Part shown: in pieces, positions 44,988 through 53,022 of the stretch | How positions within the stretch are numbered: position 1 is the stretch's first letter | Layout: each line of letters opens with the position of its first letter | Source of the DNA: Chryseobacterium echinoideorum | GTDB taxonomy: Bacteria; Bacteroidota; Bacteroidia; Flavobacteriales; Weeksellaceae | Length of the DNA stretch: 64,000 nt | Assembly: GCF_007474535.1 (NCBI RefSeq) | Contig: NZ_VKNW01000001.1 | Location: 372,001-436,000 of the forward strand | Direction: 5' to 3' | Translations under genes and position numbers: made by a program | The notes under the pieces: model-generated | Seen by the model: the letters and a program-made list of their open reading frames with translations, nothing else | Told to the model about the DNA's origin: nothing | The model's database searches: none

Positions 44988-45746
44988 TTACCATTTCTCC
45001 GTCAGATATTTCCAATATCGCTTCGGAACGTGCTGAATATGCAGTTTAGTGTTTTTCCTTTCTTTGATATTGGTTTTCGTGAAATAGCTTTGCCAGAGTA
45101 TTTGGTATTTTTTTTCTTCGTCGTGAAATTTTTCCTGATATTGATTGAGATTTAGTTTTTCATCAGGATAAAAAAAATCGCAGTTTTCCAAATCATAGAA
45201 CAATCCGTAATGTCTTCTCAAATCATAAATCATCCATTTTTGATCGGCATATCGGTCTTTGAAATGTTTTCTGATTAATGGTAATACATTGAAATCCGGA
45301 TCAATTTTTGCGAAATAAATATCATCCTGAATTTTCTCAAATCTTACGAAAGCTGTCATTCTGTGTCTTTCCCGACTGACGGATTTGCAGATTTTGGCTA
45401 TTTTCAGAATATCATCATTGGCAAAATTTTTCAGGACGTTATCGTTCGGGAATTTTACCGACTGTCTCACAACGGATAAAATAAGCTGTTCTAATTCATC
45501 ATTCTCAGAAAGGTAAACCCGCAGCAAATCATTAATCCCCGATTTTCCGATACTCTCTTCAAGCTTTTTCAGAACCCTTTCGGATTTCTCCTGATGTGTG
45601 ACAACCTCATGGATTTCCGCAAACATATTTTCCTGCACAAAACTTTCCCTGCTTCGGATTTCCACATCTTGATAACGATATTCAAAAACTTCAAATATTG
45701 CTGTGAAAAGTCCATCGAAACTGCCGTCGTATAATAATGTAATCAT
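44988..45746 (-). CDS. TIGR03915 family putative DNA repair protein (DUF4130)
   Basis: The 252-residue protein begins LYDGSFDGLFTAIFEVF and contains VSRERHRMTAFVRF (about 123-137) and DRYADQKWMIYDLRRHYGLF near 170, all features of the TIGR03915/DUF4130 family. Elsewhere this family is fused to, or adjacent to, UDG-type and radical SAM proteins, and is assigned to DNA repair by that linkage; no enzymatic activity is established. Its usual partner, the radical SAM protein, is here 790 bases away, separated by a ParDE module. The N-terminus is intact. Confidence 0.9.
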   Translation of the reverse strand: MITLLYDGSFDGLFTAIFEVFEYRYQDVEIRSRESFVQENMFAEIHEVVTHQEKSERVLKKLEESIGKSGINDLLRVYLSENDELEQLILSVVRQSVKFPNDNVLKNFANDDILKIAKICKSVSRERHRMTAFVRFEKIQDDIYFAKIDPDFNVLPLIRKHFKDRYADQKWMIYDLRRHYGLFYDLENCDFFYPDEKLNLNQYQEKFHDEEKKYQILWQSYFTKTNIKERKNTKLHIQHVPKRYWKYLTEKW

Positions 45747-45767
45747 CTTACTTTTAATTGGAGTACT

Positions 45768-45843
45768 AAGACTCCGCTCAGTGTGACATTTGTAATTAAT
45801 TATTTAATCTATGGATTGTCAGGCTGAGCGAAGCCAAAGTCTT
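45768..45843. repeat. Repeat B inverted pair upstream of the TIGR03915 gene
   Basis: AAGACTCCGCTCAGTGTGACA (45768-45788) faces TGTCAGGCTGAGCGAAGCC with the extension AAAGTCTT (45817-45843); together they make a long imperfect hairpin. The right half recurs in the same orientation at 46509-46527, on the other side of the toxin-antitoxin genes. Confidence 0.8.
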
Positions 45844-45863
45844 TATATTTAAGGAATCATATA

Positions 45864-46160
45864 TTAAAAATACTTTGGAACATCTCTGCTTCCGTGTAAA
45901 ACTCTGACAATTCTAATAGACTTATTTAAAATTTTGTAGAAAATGACATAATTATCTTTTGGGAAACTGTACAAATCTTTTTTGATTTCATCTCGCTTTT
46001 TTCCTAATTGTAGGTTTAAAATCAAATTTTGAAAAATTTCTTCAATTTCCAAAAGGTATTTTTCGGCTTGCTCAAAACCAAACTCATCAGATGTATAATC
46101 AAAAATGTCTTCCAAATCTTTATCAGCAATTTTTGATAAAGCATAGAATTCTTTAGACAT
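45864..46160 (-). CDS. parE: RelE/ParE superfamily toxin
   Basis: The 98-residue toxin of a type II module. It has the family layout of two N-terminal helices (KDLEDIFDYTSDEFGFEQAE) and a C-terminal sheet ending IRIVRVLHGSRDVPKYF, the hallmark of ParE-type toxins. ParE proteins typically poison gyrase; related RelE toxins cut mRNA, and which applies cannot be told. The gene overlaps the antitoxin gene by 8 bases and is downstream of it, as usual. Intact length. Confidence 0.88.
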   Translation of the reverse strand: MSKEFYALSKIADKDLEDIFDYTSDEFGFEQAEKYLLEIEEIFQNLILNLQLGKKRDEIKKDLYSFPKDNYVIFYKILNKSIRIVRVLHGSRDVPKYF

Positions 46161-46389
46161 TACTATTTTTTTTCTTCTTGGCTTCTATGATATTTTTTAC
46201 AGAGCGAGAACTCAATTCACTATTCCAACCTTTTTCTATTTCCGCTTTCAAATCCTGAATAACCCGATGACGATAAACTTCATGAAGCCGCAAAGCATCA
46301 CGGACAACCTCACTTGCATTCTGAAAATCTCCGGATTCTATTTGATTTGAAATATATTCTTCTTGTTTTTTTGTGAAACTGACATTCAT
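46153..46389 (-). CDS. parD: ParD-like antitoxin
   Basis: The start is placed at the MNVSFTKKQEEY methionine because the family begins like this; a longer frame adds 15 unrelated residues. The 78-residue protein carries a ribbon-helix-helix DNA-binding segment (SFTKKQEEYISNQIESGDFQ, with NASEVVRDALRLHE). A charged toxin-binding tail follows. It neutralises the ParE toxin encoded just downstream and probably represses the operon by binding upstream DNA. Confidence 0.88.
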   Translation of the reverse strand: MNVSFTKKQEEYISNQIESGDFQNASEVVRDALRLHEVYRHRVIQDLKAEIEKGWNSELSSRSVKNIIEAKKKKNSNV

Positions 46390-46508
46390 TATAAATCTTT
46401 TTTCGAAATTACAAATTATGTCTAAATTTAGCAAATTTGGACAATTAATTAAAAATAAAGTTGTAGAAAATTTTTTTCGGAATAATAAATTAGATCGTCT
46501 TTTTTTGC

Positions 46509-46527
46509 ATTGTCAGGCTGATCGAAA
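46509..46527 (+). repeat. Repeat B half-copy flanking the toxin-antitoxin module
   Basis: ATTGTCAGGCTGATCGAAA matches 45815-45833 (ATTGTCAGGCTGAGCGAAG) in the same orientation, so the ParDE genes are bracketed by two copies. Confidence 0.75.
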
Positions 46528-46535
46528 TTGAATCC

Positions 46536-47792
46536 TTAAAACAAAGTTAACTGCTGAGAAAACTGATTTTGAAATTTCGACTGACTTCCACCGATAATTA
46601 ATTTTCTCAAATTCAAATCGGTTAAGTGTTTCAGGAATGGATTTCCATAAGTAAAATCAATAAAATATTTGGCGCGGTTTACCGCTGCTCCTAGTTTTTT
46701 AAGATGATCAATATTCAAAACCTGAAATTGTCTTGCGCTCACAATTTTTTGCGCAGTTTTCACCCCAATTCCTGGAATTCTGAGAATCATTTTATAATCG
46801 GCTGTTTGCAGATTAACGGGAAACTGGTCAAGATGTCGCAACGCCCAGCTTAATTTTGGATCCACTTCCAAATCCAGAAAAGGCATATTAAAATCCAGAA
46901 TTTCATCCGCTTTAAAACCATAAAAACGCATTAGCCAATCCGATTGATACAAACGATTTTCCCGCAAAACAGGAACTTCTGCTGTGATTGCAGGCAAACG
47001 ATTATCCACAGTCACAGGGATATAACCCGAATAATAAACCCGTTTCATTCCGTAGTTTTTGTAGAAATGATCGGCTACTTTAATGATCTGCAAATCGTTT
47101 TCATTCGTTGCGCCGACAATCATTTGAGTCGATTGACCGGCCGGAGCAAATTTTGGAACGCTTCGGATGATCTTTTTCTCGTCTTTATATTGCTGGATTC
47201 CTTTTTGCACGATTCGCATTGGTTGCAGCATATCTTCCCGGTTTTTGTCCGGTGCCAGTAATTTCAAACCAGATTCCGTCGGAATTTCAAGATTAACGGA
47301 AAGTCTGTCGGCATAAAGTGCCGCTTCATTCATCAAATCATCACTCGCTCCCGGAATGGATTTCAAGTGAATGTAACCGTTAAATTTATGTTCGGTTCTC
47401 AGTTTTTTTGCCACGCGAACCAAACGTTCCATCGTTGTATCTGCGTCTTTGAAAATTCCAGAACTCAGAAATAAACCTTCAATGTAATTCCGTCTGTAAA
47501 AACTGATGGTCAGATCAACGACTTCATCCACTGTAAAAGCTGCTCGTTTGATATCATTTGACTTTCTTGAAACACAGTAAATGCAGTCGTAAATGCAATG
47601 ATTGGTCAAAAGGATTTTGAGAAGTGAAACACAACGTCCGTCTTCGGTATAAGTATGACAGATTCCGCTTGCTGAGCTGTCGCCCAAACCGCCGTTGTTT
47701 TTTCGTTTGCCACCGCTTGAAGAACACGAAACATCGTACTTGGCAGCGTCTGCAAGTATTTCAAGTTTTTCTTTGATGCGGTCGAAATTCAT
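46536..47792 (-). CDS. TIGR03916 family putative DNA modification/repair radical SAM protein
   Basis: A 418-residue radical SAM protein. Cys66, Cys70 and Cys73 (NHCIYDCIYC) bind the 4Fe-4S cluster. A helix-hairpin-helix DNA-binding segment, ILRIPGIGVKTAQKIVSA, lies near residue 350. This is the rSAM protein that is genomically linked to UDG-type and TIGR03915 proteins in many bacteria, and is assigned to DNA modification or repair by that linkage; the reaction is undefined. Its partner gene lies downstream on the same strand but is interrupted by the toxin-antitoxin module. Confidence 0.93.
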   Translation of the reverse strand: MNFDRIKEKLEILADAAKYDVSCSSSGGKRKNNGGLGDSSASGICHTYTEDGRCVSLLKILLTNHCIYDCIYCVSRKSNDIKRAAFTVDEVVDLTISFYRRNYIEGLFLSSGIFKDADTTMERLVRVAKKLRTEHKFNGYIHLKSIPGASDDLMNEAALYADRLSVNLEIPTESGLKLLAPDKNREDMLQPMRIVQKGIQQYKDEKKIIRSVPKFAPAGQSTQMIVGATNENDLQIIKVADHFYKNYGMKRVYYSGYIPVTVDNRLPAITAEVPVLRENRLYQSDWLMRFYGFKADEILDFNMPFLDLEVDPKLSWALRHLDQFPVNLQTADYKMILRIPGIGVKTAQKIVSARQFQVLNIDHLKKLGAAVNRAKYFIDFTYGNPFLKHLTDLNLRKLIIGGSQSKFQNQFSQQLTLF

Positions 47793-47981
47793 ATTGATGG
47801 ATTTGATTTGAATTAGAAATGGTCAAATTTAGTTCCAAAATTGATAAATATCAATCTTTTCCGATAGATGTTATCAACACTTTAAAGCGACAAATTTAGT
47901 ATATTTACGCTCATTAAATTGATGTTATGAAATTGCGGAAGCAATTGCATACGATTTACTAAGAAAAAAACAAAACTCCAT

Positions 47982-49310
47982 ATGAATCATAAACCCGTAG
48001 AAGGTTTTTCTAAATTAACGAAACAAGGAAAAATCGATTGGCTTGTAAACGAGTATCTTGAAGGAAACGAAGAATATCAAAATATATTAAACCAATATTG
48101 GAACGAAAATACTGATTTACAGAAACTTCATGATGAATTTTCTGAAAACACGATTTCCAATTTTTATATGCCTTACGGAATCGCTCCCAATTTCCTGATT
48201 AATGGAAAATTATTGGCTCTTCCAATGGCTGTGGAGGAAAGTTCGGTAGTGGCAGCTGCTTCCAAAGCAGCAAAGTTTTGGTTGGACAAAGGCGGTTTTA
48301 AGACCACAATCATCAACACGGAAAAATTGGGTCACACCCATTTTATTCTGAAGACAGAACCGCACAAACTGCTTCATTTTTTCAATTTTAAACTGAAGAA
48401 AAAATTACTCGAAGCAACAGAAGACATCACCGCCAATATGAGAAAAAGAGGCGGCGGAATTCTAGATATTAAATTGATTGACAAAACCGCTGAATTGGAA
48501 CATTATTTCCAGCTAAAGGCGAGTTTCGACACCGTAGATTCTATGGGAGCCAATTTCATCAATTCCTGTCTGGAGCAGTTTGGTAAAACCCTCAAAGAAG
48601 AAGTGGCGAATGAAGCGGAATTTTCTCAGAAAGAAAAGGATTCGCTTCAGATTGTGATGAATATTCTCTCCAACTACACGCCTGACTGTATTGTAAGAGC
48701 CGAAGTTTCTTGTAAAATTGAGGATTTGAAAGACGACAGCGGAATCTCTAACGAAGAATTTGCGTGGAAATTCAAACGTGCGGTGACGATTGCTGAGATT
48801 GAACCTTACAGAGCAACAACGCACAATAAAGGAATTATGAATGGAGTAGATGCAGTTGTGATTGCCACTGGAAATGATTTCCGGGCAACCGAAGCCTGTG
48901 CACACGCTTATGCAGCTAGAAATGGTAAATATTCTTCTCTGACACATTGTACAACAGATAACGGAATTTTCAGATTTTGGATCGACTTGCCAATTTCTGT
49001 AGGTGTTGTAGGTGGCTTGACGAATCTTCATCCTTTGGTGAAATTTTCTTTGGCTTTGCTTGGAAAACCTTCTGCGCAGGAGCTGATGAGCATTTTGGCA
49101 GTTTCCGGATTAGCGCAGAATTTTGGAGCGTTACGTTCTTTGGTTACAACAGGAATCCAGAAAGGACATATGAAAATGCACCTTTTCAATATTCTGAATC
49201 AGTTTAACGCAACGGAAGAGGAAAAGCAATATTTTGTGACTTACTTTAAAGATAAAACGGTGAGCCATCATGAGGTGATTTCGGAGTTGGAGAAATTAAG
49301 AAATAAGTAA
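47982..49310 (+). CDS. Hydroxymethylglutaryl-CoA reductase, degradative (class II) type
   Basis: The 442-residue enzyme interconverts HMG-CoA and mevalonate. Class II features visible are the N-terminal FSKLTKQGKIDWLV, MPYGIAPNFLINGK near residue 62 and LPMAVEESSVVAAASKAAKF (catalytic Glu) near residue 80. GIMNGVDAVVIATGNDFRA carries the aspartate near residue 290, and GHMKMH near residue 388 has the histidine. In Bacteroidetes the enzyme often works in the biosynthetic mevalonate direction. No other mevalonate gene is adjacent, so the direction is not proven here. Confidence 0.96.
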   Translation: MNHKPVEGFSKLTKQGKIDWLVNEYLEGNEEYQNILNQYWNENTDLQKLHDEFSENTISNFYMPYGIAPNFLINGKLLALPMAVEESSVVAAASKAAKFWLDKGGFKTTIINTEKLGHTHFILKTEPHKLLHFFNFKLKKKLLEATEDITANMRKRGGGILDIKLIDKTAELEHYFQLKASFDTVDSMGANFINSCLEQFGKTLKEEVANEAEFSQKEKDSLQIVMNILSNYTPDCIVRAEVSCKIEDLKDDSGISNEEFAWKFKRAVTIAEIEPYRATTHNKGIMNGVDAVVIATGNDFRATEACAHAYAARNGKYSSLTHCTTDNGIFRFWIDLPISVGVVGGLTNLHPLVKFSLALLGKPSAQELMSILAVSGLAQNFGALRSLVTTGIQKGHMKMHLFNILNQFNATEEEKQYFVTYFKDKTVSHHEVISELEKLRNK

Positions 49311-49360
49311 AAAAATGTCATCTCAATGGAGTAAACAAATGAAGATTTTGCATTTATAGA

Positions 49361-49398
49361 GATTCTTCGACCTCACTTTGCTTCGCTCATAATGACGA
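49361..49398. repeat. Repeat B-like sequence
   Basis: GATTCTTCGACCTCACTTTG followed by CTTCGCTCATAATGACGA is a variant of repeat B (TTCGAC ... TTCGCTCAnAATGAC). It lies between the HMG-CoA reductase and DUF423 genes. Confidence 0.65.
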
Positions 49399-49411
49399 AA
49401 TTTAATATAAA

Positions 49412-49798
49412 ATGAAAACAATAACACTTATCTTCGGAGCTGTTTACGGAATGTTATCAGTAATTTTGGGCGCTTTCGGAGCACACGCTTTAAAGAAAAT
49501 ATTATCTGTGGAAAGACTGGAAAGTTTTGAAACAGGTGTAAGATACCAAATGTACGCTGCATTCTTTTTACTTATTGCAGGCTACATTTTAAAATTTGAA
49601 ACCAAAACTGAAAACTGGATTTCCTGGCTGATGATTTTCGGAACGATGCTTTTCTCTTTCAGTATTTATGGATTGAGTATGCAGGATTATTTCGGGATGA
49701 ACCTGAAATTTCTCGGACCTGTCACTCCGCTTGGAGGATTATTGATGATCCTAAGCTGGACTTTGCTGATTTTCTATTTTGTGAAGATGAAAAGCTAA
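49412..49798 (+). CDS. DUF423 family small integral membrane protein
   Basis: The 128-residue protein begins MKTITLIFGAVYGMLSVILG with the conserved AFGAHALKK near residue 22, typical of the DUF423 (YgdD) family. Four hydrophobic helices span nearly the whole length, and PVTPLGGLLMILSW near residue 105 is the conserved C-terminal motif. Inner membrane; function unknown. A strong hairpin follows 28 bases downstream. Confidence 0.9.
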   Translation: MKTITLIFGAVYGMLSVILGAFGAHALKKILSVERLESFETGVRYQMYAAFFLLIAGYILKFETKTENWISWLMIFGTMLFSFSIYGLSMQDYFGMNLKFLGPVTPLGGLLMILSWTLLIFYFVKMKS

Positions 49799-49825
49799 GG
49801 ACAATTCTGTTTTTTGATTTCAATT

Positions 49826-49870
49826 GGTTAAAACTTCGGCGGCGGTAAAGCCACCGCCGAAGTTTTAACC
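49826..49870. terminator. GC-rich 21-bp hairpin between convergent genes
   Basis: GGTTAAAACTTCGGCGGCGG and its complement GCCACCGCCGAAGTTTTAAC pair across AAA with one mismatch. It is unusually GC-rich for this genome. As the genes on each side converge on it, it is probably a bidirectional terminator. Confidence 0.8.
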
Positions 49871-49883
49871 AGAAAATATTTAA

Positions 49884-50180
49884 TTAAATCTCTTCTAAAG
49901 GATTCCAAAAAATATTTTTGAAATTCTTAATTTTGAAATTCTCTATTTTTATACCCTCTTTTTCCAGTCTTAATTGAAATTCGGGAACTGAAAGTGTTCC
50001 GGATGACGAAATAACCCGGTGTGCTGGAACATCTTTAGGGCATCCTCCCATCGCTTTTCCTACGTGACGTGAATGGTTAGGAAAACCAACAGCTTTTGCA
50101 ATAGCTCCGTAGCTTGTTACTCTGCCTTTTGGGATCAGTTTTGTGATTTCCCATACCTGTTTTTTGAATATTTCGTTCAT
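49884..50180 (-). CDS. Alkyltransferase-like (ATL) protein, MGMT family without the acceptor cysteine
   Basis: The 98-residue protein matches the DNA-binding domain of O6-alkylguanine-DNA alkyltransferases: IPKGRVTSYGAIAKAVG (about 16-32), the arginine-finger region NHSRHVGKAMGG, and VPAHRVISSSG at residues 51-61. In the acceptor motif the cysteine of PCHRV is replaced by alanine (Ala53), so it cannot take an alkyl group. ATL proteins instead bind alkylated DNA and hand it to nucleotide excision repair. A cysteine at position 47 is outside the active-site motif. It stands alone on the minus strand. Confidence 0.9.
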   Translation of the reverse strand: MNEIFKKQVWEITKLIPKGRVTSYGAIAKAVGFPNHSRHVGKAMGGCPKDVPAHRVISSSGTLSVPEFQLRLEKEGIKIENFKIKNFKNIFWNPLEEI

Positions 50181-50362
50181 AGTATTTATAGCATAATTTT
50201 TGGATTAAAATTATCATTTTAAGGAATTAACCTTAGTAAAATTATGACAATTTGATTAGATTATTTCAGCCTACTTTAAGTTTAAGTTTAAGTTGGAAAA
50301 AATAAAAATATGAAATCAGCATGATTTAGAATATAATTTTAAAGAACAATAAAAATCTACTT

Positions 50363-50509
50363 ATGAAGAAATCCGTTTTTAAAATTTTAAATAAAATCAA
50401 CAAAGCTATTCTGCCAAAGCTTAGTGATAAGGATCCTGCGAAATTAACCAAAATTCAGAAGGGAATATTAGCTTACCGATATTTTGTGTTGATTAATTCG
50501 TTGGATTGA
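50363..50509 (+). CDS. 48-residue small protein
   Basis: This short frame runs from ATG to TGA. Its product starts MKKSVFKILNKINKAILPKL and ends AYRYFVLINSLD. The basic, amphipathic N-terminal helix and the FVxxNxLD end resemble a short basic protein I recall from several Flavobacteriia, which is the reason for calling it. It precedes queD. No function known. Confidence 0.6.
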   Translation: MKKSVFKILNKINKAILPKLSDKDPAKLTKIQKGILAYRYFVLINSLD

Positions 50510-50538
50510 CCAGATAAGAAATTTTGTTTGATTTACAG

Positions 50539-50572
50539 ATTGCAAAATCAAAATACAAATTACGTATCTTTG
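50539..50572 (+). promoter_or_regulatory. queD: Bacteroidetes-type promoter for queD
   Basis: A -33-like ATTG (50539-50542) and a -7 TATCTTTG (50565-50572) are 22 bases apart. The start codon of queD begins 5 bases after the -7 element, so the message would be nearly leaderless. Confidence 0.6.
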
Positions 50573-50576
50573 TAAA

Positions 50577-51020
50577 ATGATACGTATTACAAAAATTTTT
50601 ACATTCGAAACCGCTCATGTTCTCTACAATTATGATGGTAAATGTAAAAATATGCACGGACATTCCTATAAACTTTTCGTAACGGTAAAAGGAAAGCCTG
50701 TTAACGATCTTGATCATCCGAAAAATGGTATGGTAGTAGATTTTGGTGATATCAAAACAATTGTAAAATCTGAAATTGTAGATGTTTGGGATCATGCTGT
50801 ACTCATCAACGGATTGTCTCCTCATAAACAATTGGGCGAGGATCTTGAAGAAAAAGGTCATAAAGTTATTTACTGTACTTTCCAGCCAACATGTGAAAAT
50901 ATGTTATACGCTATTGCCGCCAAAATAAAATCTAAACTTCCGGAAGGAATTTCTCTTGCCTATCTTAAACTTCACGAAACCGAAAACTCCTACGGAGAAT
51001 GGTTTGCTGAAGACAACTAA
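50577..51020 (+). CDS. queD: 6-carboxy-5,6,7,8-tetrahydropterin synthase
   Basis: The 147-residue T-fold enzyme makes 6-carboxytetrahydropterin from dihydroneopterin triphosphate on the way to preQ0 and queuosine. The zinc ligands are His14 (ETAHVL), His27 and His29 (NMHGHSYK), with catalytic Cys23 between them; PTCENM and the C-terminal LHETENSYGEW supply further conserved residues. It belongs to the 6-pyruvoyl-tetrahydropterin synthase superfamily; queuosine is the likely pathway because queA is also in the window. The LpxH-like gene starts 26 bases later. Confidence 0.92.
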   Translation: MIRITKIFTFETAHVLYNYDGKCKNMHGHSYKLFVTVKGKPVNDLDHPKNGMVVDFGDIKTIVKSEIVDVWDHAVLINGLSPHKQLGEDLEEKGHKVIYCTFQPTCENMLYAIAAKIKSKLPEGISLAYLKLHETENSYGEWFAEDN

Positions 51021-51046
51021 TATGAAAAGATCTTAAACATTAAGTC

Positions 51047-51823
51047 GTGCTTAAAACAACCATTCATTTAGAGCCCGGAAAAAAAGTATATTTTGCTTCT
51101 GATCAGCATTTTGGAGCTCCTAATCCTAAAGAAAGTAAAATTCGTGAAGAAAAGTTTATCCGTTGGATGAACGAAATTAAAAACGATGCGCAGGTTTTGT
51201 TTCTAATGGGTGATTTGTTTGATTTCTGGCATGAGTGGAATCACGTAATTCCTAAAGGTTATGTGCGTGTCTTAGGAAAAATTGCTGAACTGAAAGATAG
51301 TGGAATTCAGATTTATTTTTTTGTCGGAAATCACGATTTGTGGATGAAAGATTATCTTGAGGATGAGATAGGCTGTACCGTTTTCTACACAAAGCAGTAT
51401 TTTGAGATGGGCGGAAAGCAGTTTTTGCTGGCTCACGGAGATGGTTTAGGACCAGGAGATAAAGGCTACAAAAGGATGAAAAAAATTTTCACCAATCCTG
51501 TTGCTCAATGGTTTTTCAGATGGCTGCATCCGGATATTGCAATGAAAATTGCTTTATATCTGTCACAGAAAAATAAAATGATTTCTGGTGAAGAAGACAA
51601 GTCGTTTTTGGGAGAGGATAAGGAGTTCTTAATTATCTATTCTAAGAAGAAGCTTGAAAAAGAAAATATCAATTATTTTATCTACGGACATCGCCATCTA
51701 CCTATGGTTTTAGAATTGGAAAAAAACTCAAAATACATCAATTTGGGTGACTGGATTTCTTATTTCACCTATGGCGTTTTTGAAAATGAATTTGAACTGA
51801 AAACTTTCGAGACTGTAAAATAA
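51047..51823 (+). CDS. UDP-2,3-diacylglucosamine diphosphatase (LpxH-like)
   Basis: The 258-residue calcineurin-like phosphoesterase cleaves UDP-2,3-diacylglucosamine in lipid A synthesis. Metal-site motifs are ASDQHFG near residue 18, MGDLFDFWHEW near residue 55, VGNHDLW near residue 94, LAHGDGLGPG near residue 128 and YGHRHLPM near 214. The gene starts at a GTG codon, 26 bases after queD, so it is probably in the same transcript. LpxH versus the related LpxG/LpxI types is not distinguished from sequence alone. Confidence 0.9.
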   Translation: MLKTTIHLEPGKKVYFASDQHFGAPNPKESKIREEKFIRWMNEIKNDAQVLFLMGDLFDFWHEWNHVIPKGYVRVLGKIAELKDSGIQIYFFVGNHDLWMKDYLEDEIGCTVFYTKQYFEMGGKQFLLAHGDGLGPGDKGYKRMKKIFTNPVAQWFFRWLHPDIAMKIALYLSQKNKMISGEEDKSFLGEDKEFLIIYSKKKLEKENINYFIYGHRHLPMVLELEKNSKYINLGDWISYFTYGVFENEFELKTFETVK

Positions 51824-51825
51824 AA

Positions 51826-51876
51826 AATTACCCCTAAAAGAGGTAATTCTTAATAAGGGCTATGAACCCCTTATTA
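51826..51876 (+). terminator. Two tandem hairpins after the LpxH-like gene
   Basis: The first is AATTACC/GGTAATT with a 9-base loop; the second is TAATAAGGG/CCCTTATTA with an 8-base loop. Neither has a long T-run, so termination is less certain, and a structured RNA element is possible. Confidence 0.5.
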
Positions 51877-52017
51877 TTAATCCATATTCTGGTACGAATA
51901 TACACAAAATATCTAACCAAAAAATTTTTTACTTCTTAAAGTGTGAATTATTTTTAATTGAAAAATGTAATTGACTCAAAATGAGTGATTAAATTTTAAT
52001 AAAAGCAGTGAATTAAG

Positions 52018-52998
52018 TTGAAAAATATATTTAATATAAAAAACGAACAGGATTTTTTGGAGGCTTCTTTGTCGGTTTTTAAATTTCAGTATCATCATAT
52101 AGAAGTTTACAAAAAATTTGTAGATTATCTCAATATTGATCCTGAGAGTATTGTTTCTTTAGATAAGATTCCGTTTCTGCCTATAGAAATGTTTAAAAAT
52201 CATAAAGTTCTCAATAAAAATATTGGTTCTGATCTGTATTTTCAAAGTTCGGGAACTACCATGATGAATCTTTCTAAGCATTATATTGCTGATGAGAGTA
52301 TTTATCAGGAAAGTATTGTAAAAAGTTTTGAGCAATTTATAGGCAAACCGGAAGATTTTATTTTCCTCGGACTTTTGCCCAGTTATCTGGAACGCAAAAA
52401 TTCTTCACTTATATATATGGTAGATTATCTGATGAAGAAGTCAGGTAAAAATGAAAATGGATATTTTTTGTACAATCATGAAGATTTGTTTCGTCTCTTA
52501 AACTTGCTGAAAGATAAAAAAGTAATTCTTTTCGGAGTGTCTTTTGCACTGCTGGATTTTTTGGATTATTGTCAAACAAACAGTCAGAGCCTTCAATATT
52601 CTGAGACTCTCACTGTAATTGAAACAGGGGGCATGAAAGGAAGAAAGGAAGAAATGACAAAAGATGAATTGCTGAAAATTCTGCAACATGGTTTTGGAAC
52701 CGATAAGATATATTCTGAGTATTCTATGACAGAACTGCTTTCTCAGGCATATTCTTTGGGGAATAATGAATACCAATGTCCCGGCTGGATGAAAATTTTG
52801 ATCAGAAATACAGAAGATCCTTTCAGTTATGAAAAGGAGGGAAGAACAGGAGCAATTAATATTATTGATTTGGCAAATATTCATTCCTGTTCATTCATTG
52901 CAACCCAAGATTTAGGTAAGATAACAGAAGATAAATTTCAGGTACTGGGAAGAATAGATCATTCCGACATTCGCGGATGCAGTCTGCTCGTAAGTTGA
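52018..52998 (+). CDS. LuxE/PaaK-family acyl-activating protein
   Basis: The 326-residue product starts at TTG and resembles the LuxE acyl-protein synthetase branch of the ANL superfamily: the P-loop-like FQSSGTTMMNLSKH at 75-88, IETGGMKGRKEEM at 201-213 and the EYSMTEL motif at 234-240. LuxE adenylates fatty acids and passes them on as thioesters. There is no luxCDAB here, so the acyl acceptor is unknown; in Bacteroidetes such genes occur near exopolysaccharide or lipid genes. The gene lies between an LpxH-like gene and a nuclease-fold gene. Confidence 0.82.
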   Translation: MKNIFNIKNEQDFLEASLSVFKFQYHHIEVYKKFVDYLNIDPESIVSLDKIPFLPIEMFKNHKVLNKNIGSDLYFQSSGTTMMNLSKHYIADESIYQESIVKSFEQFIGKPEDFIFLGLLPSYLERKNSSLIYMVDYLMKKSGKNENGYFLYNHEDLFRLLNLLKDKKVILFGVSFALLDFLDYCQTNSQSLQYSETLTVIETGGMKGRKEEMTKDELLKILQHGFGTDKIYSEYSMTELLSQAYSLGNNEYQCPGWMKILIRNTEDPFSYEKEGRTGAINIIDLANIHSCSFIATQDLGKITEDKFQVLGRIDHSDIRGCSLLVS

Positions 52999-53022
52999 TG
53001 GTTGTATCATATAAATTAAACA

